Assembly (NCBI GenBank): GCA_964528035.1
Contig: CAZGQY010000253.1
Coordinates: 1 to 5,016 of the forward strand
Source of the DNA: CAZGQY01 sp964528035
Lineage (GTDB): Bacteria > Pseudomonadota > Gammaproteobacteria > Methylococcales > UBA1147
Reading direction: 5' to 3'
DNA length: 5,016 bases
The notes under the pieces are model-generated. The model searched no databases and was not told the DNA's origin. It worked only from the letters and a program-made list of their open reading frames with translations. Shown here piece after piece: positions 1 to 5,016 of this stretch. Made by a program: the position numbers and the translations under genes. The stretch's first letter is position 1. Each line of letters begins with the position of its first letter.

Positions 1-109
1 AAGTGAATGTATCGCCTGCATCCAAGTCAGTAGAAGACAGTGTCGCAACAACAGTCCCTGTGGAAGCATTTTCATCGACAGATGAAGAACTCAATGCAAT
101 ATCAGTCGG
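1..109 (-). other. Cadherin-like unit 10 (partial, N-terminal part)
   Basis: About the first 36 residues of a further unit: PTDIALSSSSVDENASTG, SSTDLDAGD, then TFT at the window edge. The array therefore continues past position 1. Confidence 0.9.
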
Positions 110-3100
110 ATCATTATCATTCAGATCATTGACTGATACTGCCACAGTTTTTGTATAGGTATTCCCACCGGCATCCGTAACAGTAATATCAACACTGTGG
201 CTTTGATCCGATTCATAATCAAGATCAGCTCCAGCTTTGACTTTGATCTGGTTACCGTCGATGACGAAGTTGTCATTGGTAGCAATGCTGTAGGTGAATG
301 TATCGCCTGCATCCAAGTCAGTAGAAGATAGTGTCGCAACAACAGTTCCTGTCGATGCGTTTTCATCAACGCTGGAGGCGCTAAGGGCAATATCGGTAGG
401 CGTATTGTCGTTTAAATCATTAACCGTTAAGGAGACAGTTTCCGTATAGGTATTTCCATCAGCGTCAGTCACTGTAACATCAACACTGTGGCTTTGATCA
501 GACTCATAATCAAGATCAGCTCCAGCTTTGACCTTGATCTGATTACCATCAATGACAAATTTATCATTAGTGGCAATGCTGTAAGTAAACGTATCGTCTG
601 CATCGGCATCAGTGGCTGTCAAAGTGGCTACGACTGTACCTGTTGCTGCATTTTCATTGACGCTCGTTGCACTCAGAGCAATATCGGTGGGAGTATTATC
701 ATTGAGATCATTAACAGCTAGGGAGACAGTTTCGGTATAGGTATTTCCGTCAGCGTCCGTTACTGTAATATCTACACTGTGGCTTTGATCAGACTCATAA
801 TCAAGATCAGCTCCAGCTTTGACTTTGATCTGGTTACCATCGATGACGAAGTTGTCATTCGTTGCAATGCTGTAGGTAAAACTCTCTTCGGAATCCGGGT
901 CGATGGCGGATAGGTTGGCAACGACCGTTCCCGAGGCTGCGTTTTCATTTACCGATCCACCACTACTAAAACTGATATCGCTAGGGTCTTCATTTTGATT
1001 GTTGACTGCTAATGAAAATGATTCTGTGCTACTAGTACCATCTGTACTGCTGGCTTTCACATAAAGCGCGTGTGATGTGGAGGTTTCATAGTCTAGCTGG
1101 CTGCCATCTCGAACCGTCACTACACCCGTATTTGAATTGACTGTGAAAGGACCATTGCTAATGGCATTGCCATCCACATCAACGATTGCATAGCTAACGG
1201 TTTCACCATCAACATCGACCGCAGTAGCAGTGATACCGACTTCTGTACCATTCGCGGCATTTTCAACTACTATATTCGCTGATGAGTTGGTATCAGAGAT
1301 GACGTTAATATTATCGTTTATAGCATCAACATCCAACGTAACTGTAGCTGTGTCTTCACCACCATTGCCATCACTCACTGTATAGCTAAATGTGGCTTCG
1401 CCGTTATAATTTTCATCAGGAGTGAAGACGATGTCACCATCGCCATTGATTTCAACTGTGCCATTTGCTGCATCCTGAACTGAGCTGATATTTAGTGTAT
1501 CGCCATCAGCATCGGTGTCGTTAACTAAAAGATCGGCTGGACTGATTGTTAATGCATTATCTTCCGCAGTGCTTAAACCTTTTCCATCCCATTCCTGACT
1601 CTCTGATTCCAACTGGTGCAATTCGGAAATTTCATCATTGCTCAATACACCATTAAAAACTTTGATTTCATCCATACTCCCTGTAAAGCTATAGTTGCTA
1701 TAACTATCATTACCAAAACTCCCGAAATGTAAGGTTCCATCGGCTGAATCAATATTGGCATTTGTGTTATTTGGTGTGCCTAAAATTTGAGTCATAGGCT
1801 GATTTTCACCATCTATGAAAATAGTATTTTGTGAAACATCACCATTCGTAAACGTTGCTACGATATGATGCCATTCTCCATCTGATAATTCACTCGCATC
1901 TGAGCCATAGAGATCACCCGCCGAGGTGTTAAAACCAATGTCGCCATTATTAATGACCAGGTCATATCGATCCGAACTGGCCAGCATTTCCCAACTGCCA
2001 TCTGGATTGGCTTGTACCCACATTGAAACAGTCGTTTGTGCGCCATTTGCAGTATCCAGATCAAGACCACTTAAATTGACTTTTGCAGAAGAAAAATCTG
2101 CTGCCGCACCGACTTGACCATTAGCATTTTCACTCACTGTTCCCGTTATTGCAACGGGTACACCTTCATCAAAATTTAATTCACCGGCCAGAGTTGCATT
2201 TTGCGGTGTAAAGTCTTTATCATCTTCTGCGATAGGTGTGTCATCAATTGGACTAACAGTAACGGAGATATTTTGAGTGGTGATCCCGCCATTACCATCA
2301 ATAGCTGTTAAACTAATACGGGTATCACCATTAAAGTTTTCATTTGGTGTAAATGTTAGTGTGCCATTATCATTGATCAGCACCGAACCATGCTCTGAAC
2401 TTCCTGTTAAGGTTATATCATCTCCATCAATGTCTGCTGTGCTATAGCTGATTTGTTGATTACCATCTTCATCAAGGCTGATCTGGTTAACTACATCAAT
2501 GGTTGGCGCATCGTTAATACTATTGACTAACAGTGTCACTGTTGCCGTATCTTCTCCGCCTTGTCCATCACTTATGGTATAACTAAATGACGCTTCACCG
2601 TTATAATCATCATCTGGTGTAAATACAACCTCACCATTATCATTAATTGTAACGGTGCCATTTTCAGCCTCTTGCACTGCACTAATACTCAATACATTGC
2701 CATCAGGGTCGGTATCATTATTAAGTAATTCTGTTGGATTAATAATTAAGACATTATCCTCTGTGGTATTTAAATGACCTGAATCCCATTCATAATGATT
2801 GGACTCCAGGCTATATAAGTCAGAAATTTCATCATCACTTAATACACCATTAAATACTTTGACCTCATCCAAGCTGCCGGAAAAAGTATAATTTGTATAG
2901 CCATCATGCCCAACACCACCGAAATGCAAGGTACCATCCGCTGAATCAATATTTGCATTAGCATTATTGGGTGTTCCCAAAATCTGGCTCATCGATTGAA
3001 GAACACCATCAATGGAAATAGTATTTTGGCTAACATCTCCATTGGTAAACACAGCCACTATTTGATGCCATTCGCCATCAGATAGCTCACTGGCATCAGA

Positions 3101-5016
3101 GCCAAATAGATCACCTGATGAAGTATTAAAACCAATATTGCCATCATTAATCACTAAATCGTAGCGATCAGAACTTGCCAGCATTTCCCAGCCACCTTCT
3201 GGGTTGGCTTGTACCCACATTGTTATTGTTGTTTGGGCTCCATCACTAGCATCTAGACTTAAGCTATTCAAATTGACTTTAGCCGAAGAATAATTTGCGG
3301 CAGCACCGACTTGTCCATTTTCATTCGTTGTTACCTGACCCGTAATGGGGGTAGGTACACCTTCATCAAAATTAAGTTCACCTACCAACGTCGCATGCTG
3401 GGCAGAAAAACCTTGTACTCCAACATCTGCTATTGCTACAGGACCTTCATTTATATTATTAACTGCTAGAGAAACGGTTTCGGTATAAGTATTACCGCCA
3501 GCATCGGTAACGGTGATATCAACATCATGGGTTTCTGCTGATTCATAATCAAGATCAGCTCCAGCTTTGACTTTGATCTGATTTCCATCAATGACAAAAT
3601 TATCATTAGAGGCAATGCTGTAAGTGAATGTATCGCCTGCATCAGCATCAGTGGCCGACAATGTTGCTACGATGGTTCCCGTCGCCGCATTTTCGTTTAC
3701 GGTTGACCCGCTTAAGGCTATATCAGTAGGCGTATTGTCACTAAGATCATTAACGCTAAGGCTAACCGTTTCGGTATAGGTATTCCCATCAGCGTCCGTT
3801 ACTGTAATATCAACACTATGGCTTTGATCAGACTCATAATCCAGTTCAGCTCCAGATTTGACTTTGATCTGGTTACCGTCTATGACGAAGTTGTCGTTAG
3901 TGGCGATGGAATAGGTAAACGTTTCGCCCGCATCTTCATCTGTTGATGTAAGATTGGCAACGACTGTGCCTGTTGTCGCATTCTCATCAACGGAACTAAT
4001 GCTTAATGCTATATCGGTTGGGTCTTCGTTTAAGTTATTGACTGCCAGAGAAACGGTTTCTGTGTAGGTATTGCCTGCACTATCAGTAACCGTAATGACA
4101 ACATCATGGCTTTCATCCGATTCAAAATCTAAATCCGCACCGACTTTGACTTTGATTTGGTTGCCATCAATTTCAAAATTATCGTTAGTGGCGATGCTGT
4201 AGGTAAACGAATCTCCTGCATCAGCATCAGTGGCTGATAGTGTGGCAACCACAGTACCGGTGGAAGCGTTTTCGTTGACGCTCGATGCGCTCAGCGCTAT
4301 ATCAGTGGGGGTATTGTCATTCAGGTCATTAACACTGAGACTTACGATTTCGGTATAGGTATTCCCATCAGCGTCTGTCACTGTAATATCAACGCTGTGG
4401 CTTTGGTCGGATTCAAAATCCAAATCAGCGCCAACCTTAACCTTGACCTGGTTACCATCAATGACAAAATTATCATTAGTGGCAATGCTGTAGGTGAATG
4501 TATCGCCTGCATCAGCATCAGTGGCAGACAGGGTGGCAACAACAGTCCCTGTTGCTGCATTTTCATTGACGCTCGTTCCACTCAGAGCAATATCGGTGGG
4601 AGTATTATCATTGAGATCATTAACAGCTAGGGAGACAGTTTCCGTATAGGTATTTCCATTTCCATCCGTAACAGTAATATCTACATCATGACTTTGATCG
4701 GACTCGTAATCCAGATCGGCTCCAGCCTTAACCTTGATCTGATTTCCATCAATGACAAAATTATCATTAGAGGCAATGCTGTAAGTGAATGTATCGCCTG
4801 CATCAGCATCAGTGGCCGACAATGTTGCTACGATGGTTCCCGTCGCCGCATTTTCGTTTACGGTTGACCCGCTTAAGGCTATATCAGTAGGCGTATTGTC
4901 ACTAAGATCATTAACGCTAAGGCTAACCGTTTCGGTATAGGTATTCCCATCAGCGTCCGTTACTGTAATATCAACACTATGGCTTTGATCTGACTCATAA
5001 TCCAGATCGGCTCCAG
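1..5016 (-). CDS. Giant cadherin-like/LamG repeat adhesin, internal fragment (no start or stop in window)
   Basis: One minus-strand frame is open across the entire window (codons 5014-5012 down to 4-2, 1671 residues, both ends running off). I translated it line by line and met no stop. Order from the N-terminal side: six cadherin-like units (first partial), LamG, two tandem-95/Cadherin_5-like domains, LamG, another tandem-95-like domain, a divergent cadherin-like domain, then four more cadherin-like units (last partial). The repeats keep cadherin calcium-ligand motifs, so a calcium-rigidified extracellular rod is the expected structure. The likely role is adhesion or biofilm formation at the cell surface. 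The fragment lacks Cys and is rich in Asp, Asn, Thr, Ser and Gly, as is common for type I-secreted adhesins. Secretion route, anchoring and ligand are inference, because both termini are missing. Alternatives are a non-adhesive S-layer-like protein or a secreted enzyme with a long repeat stalk, but no catalytic domain is visible. The protein family is confident; the function is moderate. Confidence 0.93.
110..400 (-). other. Cadherin-like unit 9
   Basis: A 97-residue unit starting PTDIALSASSVDENASTG, with SSTDLDAGD, LDYES, VTDAGGNTYTKTVAV and a linker NDLNDND. The STDLDAGD variant is shared only with the following unit, which suggests these two are each other's closest relatives here. Confidence 0.92.
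401..691 (-). other. Cadherin-like unit 8
   Basis: A 97-residue unit starting PTDIALSATSVNENAATG, with TATDADADD (Asp for Gly), NDKFVIDG (Lys for Asn), LDYES and a terminal NDLNDNT. Its beginning and the preceding linker are almost base-identical to the corresponding region of unit 3 in array 1. Confidence 0.92.
692..985 (-). other. Cadherin-like unit 7 (294 bp, first of array 2)
   Basis: A 98-residue unit whose N-terminal third is divergent: PSDISFSSGGSVNENAASG and SAIDPDSEESF replace PTDIALS and TDADAGD. From TYSIATNDNFVIDG onward it matches the consensus and ends NDLNDNT. It looks like an edge unit whose outer part escaped the homogenisation seen in inner units. Confidence 0.91.
986..1309 (-). 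other. Divergent cadherin-like domain joining the LamG block to array 2
   Basis: About 108 residues (roughly 1236-1343). It has cadherin landmarks: IVVENAANGTEVGI, TATAVDVDGETVSYAIVD, GPFTVNSNTGVVTVRDG, SQLDYETSTSH, LYVKASSTDG, and a final NNQNED linker. It shares the VENA, DVDG and LDYE calcium-type motifs with the array units but is longer and dissimilar elsewhere. Unlike the regular units, it contains an Arg and the typical cadherin FTVNSNTGVVTV strand pair. It probably acts as a structural adaptor and looks older than the homogenised repeats. Confidence 0.85.
1313..1570 (-). other. Tandem-95/Cadherin_5-like domain A
   Basis: Roughly residues 1149-1234. It follows LamG-A through a short Trp-containing linker (QEWDGKG). 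The sequence order is TAEDNALTISPADLLVNDTD, ADGD, NGTVEINGDG, IVFTPDENYNGEATFSYTVS, DGNGGEDTATVTLDV, then AINDN. It is the paralogue of 2510-2767 at exactly 1197 bp. The DGNGGED string is part of the Ig-like fold and is not an RTX nonapeptide repeat. Confidence 0.87.
1613..2215 (-). other. LamG/concanavalin-type jelly-roll domain A (Laminin_G_3-like)
   Basis: Roughly residues 934-1134. It has the same landmarks as domain B: GELNFDEG, SMWVQANPDGSWEML, SDRYDLVI, LSDGEWHHIVATFTNG, NTIFIDG, LHFGSFG and GSMDEIKVFNGVLSNDEIS. The alignment with domain B is without net gaps at a constant 1197-bp offset, with most residues identical by eye but many third-position differences. This is an older duplication than the perfect tract in array 1. 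Surface residues differ (e.g. SFGNDSYSNYSF versus GVGHDGYTNYTF near the closing strand), so ligand preference may have diverged. Confidence 0.88.
2234..2509 (-). other. Tandem-95/Big_9-like domain C (single copy)
   Basis: Roughly residues 836-927, between tandem-95 domain B and LamG-A. It runs APTIDVVNQISLDEDGN, ISYSTADIDGDDITL, HGSVLINDNGTLTFTPNENF, NGDTRISLTAIDGNGG, then ISVTVSPIDDTP. It is the same broad family as the neighbouring 86-residue domains but clearly divergent from both, and it has no partner in the window. It lies between the two copies of the duplicated block, so either it is the remnant of a third domain or the duplication unit included only one of two spacers. Confidence 0.83.
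2510..2767 (-). other. Tandem-95/Cadherin_5-like domain B
   Basis: Roughly residues 750-835, directly after LamG-B. The motif order is TTEDNVLIINPTELLNNDTD, DPDGN, NGTVTINDNG, VVFTPDDDYNGEASFSYTIS, DGQGGEDTATVTLLV, then SINDAP. EDxxLxI, LLxNDxDxDG, FTPxxxYNGxxxFxYTxSDGxGG and xxNDAP are hallmarks of the bacterial cadherin-like/tandem-95 Ig-fold repeats of large surface proteins. It has a paralogue 1197 bp downstream in the gene, at 1313-1570. Its role is presumably as a structural spacer. Confidence 0.87.
2810..3412 (-). other. LamG/concanavalin-type jelly-roll domain B (Laminin_G_3-like)
   Basis: Roughly residues 535-735. Landmarks in order are GELNFDEG, a strand with TMWVQANPEGGWEML, SDRYDLVI, the LSDGEWHQIVAVFTNG core, NTISIDG, a strand with LHFGGVG, and the closing GSLDEVKVFNGVLSDDEIS. 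The pattern of GEWH, then strand, then (I/V)DG, then FxGxxDEVxxFNxxLSxxEI is the signature of the LamG_3/concanavalin A-like superfamily. These domains commonly bind carbohydrate or protein, often with calcium; the ligand here cannot be told. It is the first copy, in protein order, of a duplicated LamG plus tandem-95 pair. Confidence 0.88.
3443..3730 (-). other. Cadherin-like unit 6 (288 bp, last before the LamG block)
   Basis: A 96-residue unit starting PTDIALSGSTVNENAATG, with IASNDNF and LDYES. It ends in the shortened linker NNINEG, which leads directly into PVAIADVGVQ and the first LamG domain. Its later part has SAETHDVDI where other units have SDQSHSVDI. The N-terminal 52 or so residues match unit 2 base for base. 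Confidence 0.92.
3573..3829 (-). repeat. 257-bp perfect direct repeat, copy 2
   Basis: Identical to 4734-4990, including all synonymous positions. It spans the unit 5/unit 6 boundary. Mismatches at 3572 and 3830 bound the tract. Other units of the array differ from each other at many third positions, so this identity marks a recent duplication or gene conversion. Confidence 0.92.
3731..4021 (-). other. Cadherin-like unit 5
   Basis: A 97-residue unit with VDENATTG, STDEDAGE (in place of TDADAGD), KSGAELDYES and a terminal linker NDLSDNT identical to that of unit 1. Its C-terminal 33 residues (3731-3829) are part of the 257-bp perfect repeat shared with unit 1. Confidence 0.92.
4022..4309 (-). 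other. Cadherin-like unit 4 (288 bp, variant linker)
   Basis: A 96-residue unit, one codon shorter than the standard 97. The shortening is in the C-terminal linker, which reads NNLNEDP instead of NDLNDNTP, so the DxNDN calcium motif is altered. It also has LDFES, SDESHDVVI and VTDSAGN variants, which makes it the most divergent regular unit of array 1. Confidence 0.91.
4310..4600 (-). other. Cadherin-like unit 3
   Basis: A 97-residue unit with VNENA, ATDADAGD, LDFES (Phe replacing the usual Tyr of LDYES) and the terminal linker NDLNDNT. It has a conservative change TETVSL to TEIVSL near the end. At DNA level its start closely matches the unit at 401-691 in array 2. Confidence 0.92.
4601..4891 (-). 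other. Cadherin-like unit 2
   Basis: A 97-residue unit starting PTDIALSGSTVNENAATG and ending in the calcium-linker NDLNDNT. It reads IATNDNF as IASNDNF and has VTDGNGN in place of VTDADGN. Its first 52 or so residues (4891-4734) are DNA-identical to the corresponding part of unit 6 at 3730-3573. Confidence 0.92.
4734..4990 (-). repeat. 257-bp perfect direct repeat, copy 1
   Basis: Base-for-base identical to 3573-3829 by direct comparison. Mismatches at 4733 and 4991 bound the tract. It spans the unit 1/unit 2 boundary and is not in register with whole domains. The copies are 1161 bp (387 codons) apart, so exchange between them keeps the reading frame. Confidence 0.92.
4892..5016 (-). other. 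Cadherin-like unit 1 (partial, C-terminal part)
   Basis: Residues 1-41 of the fragment. It begins within the GADLDYES motif and continues through VDITVTDADGNTYTET to the linker NDLSDNT. The N-terminal half lies beyond the window edge. The stretch 4892-4990 belongs to the perfect 257-bp duplicated tract. Confidence 0.9.

Larger units (their letters stand above)
1..985 (-). repeat. Cadherin-like tandem array 2 (C-terminal side), three full units plus one partial
   Basis: Same repeat family as array 1. Unit boundaries fall at 985, 691, 400 and 109, with anchor spacings of exactly 291 bp at 864, 573 and 282. The first unit is 294 bp because of one extra residue near its start (SSGGSVNEN). Calcium motifs VNEN/VDEN, LDYES and DLNDN are kept. 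The last unit runs off the window at position 1, so the array continues toward the C-terminus. The two arrays flank the LamG-containing block and share long nearly identical DNA tracts. Confidence 0.93.
1313..2215 (-). repeat. LamG plus tandem-95 duplicated block, copy A
   Basis: Second copy, in protein order, of the LamG and tandem-95 pair; see 2510-3412. The two copies are separated in the protein by the unpaired tandem-95-like domain at 2234-2509. Confidence 0.88.
2510..3412 (-). repeat. LamG plus tandem-95 duplicated block, copy B
   Basis: Aligns with 1313-2215 at a constant offset of 1197 bp (399 codons) without net insertion or deletion. Checks include the Gly of FDEG (3359 versus 2162), the start of the gaaattt string (2823 versus 1626) and the Thr of TVTL (2534 versus 1337). 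Protein similarity is high, while DNA third positions have drifted. Confidence 0.88.
3443..5016 (-). repeat. Cadherin-like tandem array 1 (N-terminal side), five full units plus one partial
   Basis: Tandem in-frame direct repeats with a period of 291 bp (97 codons), or 288 bp in two units. Boundaries, set at the Pro of PTDIALS, fall at 4891, 4600, 4309, 4021 and 3730. The anchor near ggcaatgctg recurs at 4773, 4482, 4191, 3903 and 3612. Consensus features by unit residue: PTDIALS at 1-7, V-N/D-E-N at 11-14, TDADAGD at 27-33, FVIDGNQIKVK at 45-55, LDYES at 60-64, VTDADGNTYTETVSL at 74-88, and NDLNDN at 91-96. NEN, DAD, DYE and DxNDN correspond to the calcium ligands of classical cadherin domains. 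The array continues upstream beyond position 5016. Confidence 0.93.

Noticed and set aside
121..390. Short minus-strand ORFs in another frame (also 1858-2070, 3466-3648, 4378-4581)
   Set aside because: They overlap the long coding frame out of register. Similar peptides recur because the DNA repeats recur. No recognisable protein family.
488..721. Plus-strand ORF of 77 codons, with a look-alike at 4397-4630
   Set aside because: Both lie antisense to the same position of a cadherin-like unit. They resemble each other only because the sense repeats do. No gene-like features of their own.
1..985. CRISPR-like or satellite-like periodicity
   Set aside because: The period is 291 bp, in frame, and fully explained by protein domain repeats. 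There are no short palindromic repeats with unique spacers.
1321..1380. RTX-like glycine-rich string (DGNGGED, and DGQGGED near 2540)
   Set aside because: A single occurrence per tandem-95 domain at the conserved SDGxGG position. There is no GGxGxDxux nonapeptide array, so it is not an RTX calcium roll.
1926..2117. Plus-strand ORF of 63 codons
   Set aside because: Antisense shadow of LamG-A, whose sense frame has clear domain signatures.
1621..3240. Internal ATG codons in the LamG block as alternative starts
   Set aside because: They fall inside conserved LamG strands (MWVQA, EML) or in the conserved GSMDE motif, so starting there would truncate a domain.
3440..3460. Possible gene boundary or frameshift where the cadherin array stops
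   Set aside because: The frame continues without break through NNINEGPVAIAD into LamG-B. There is no stop, start or ribosome-binding context.

Overview
The whole window is the interior of one very large gene read on the minus strand. The frame whose codons occupy + strand positions 2-4, 5-7 ... 5012-5014 stays open for all 1671 complete codons. It has no stop, and neither the start nor the end of the gene is inside the window. I see no intergenic DNA, RNA gene, promoter, terminator, CRISPR array or transposon. Residue numbers below count from the codon at 5014-5012 as residue 1.

The product is a repetitive, acidic, calcium-binding-type surface or secreted protein (a giant adhesin). Reading N- to C-terminal (high to low coordinates), it has three regions. 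(1) 5016-3443 is a tandem array of about 97-residue bacterial cadherin-like repeats: one partial and five complete units. (2) 3442-986 is a central mixed block: a LamG/concanavalin-type jelly-roll domain (LamG-B), a tandem-95/Cadherin_5-type Ig-like domain, a second such domain, a second LamG domain (LamG-A), a third tandem-95-type domain, and a divergent cadherin-like domain. (3) 985-1 is a second cadherin-like array: three complete units and one partial, clearly the same family as region 1. The LamG plus tandem-95 pair is itself an in-frame duplication, with copies exactly 1197 bp apart.

The cadherin-like units carry the classical calcium ligand motifs (NEN/DEN, TDADAGD, LDYE, DLNDN). The predicted picture is a long, calcium-stiffened rod with two LamG domains, possible carbohydrate or protein binders, in the middle. 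No cysteine occurs in my reading of the fragment. Methionine and tryptophan occur only in the LamG/tandem-95 stretch. Arginine is absent from the regular cadherin-like units. This composition is common in large adhesins exported by type I secretion. The termini that would prove the export route (retention module, RTX repeats, C-terminal signal) lie outside the window.

The organism is probably a Gram-negative bacterium. A marine or aquatic gammaproteobacterium is the best guess from the architecture and the moderately AT-leaning codon use, but nothing here fixes the taxon.

The most notable DNA-level signals are a perfect 257-bp direct repeat 1161 bp apart inside region 1, and near-identical unit sequence shared between the two arrays across the LamG block. 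Both indicate recent recombination within the gene and a potential for in-frame length variation.
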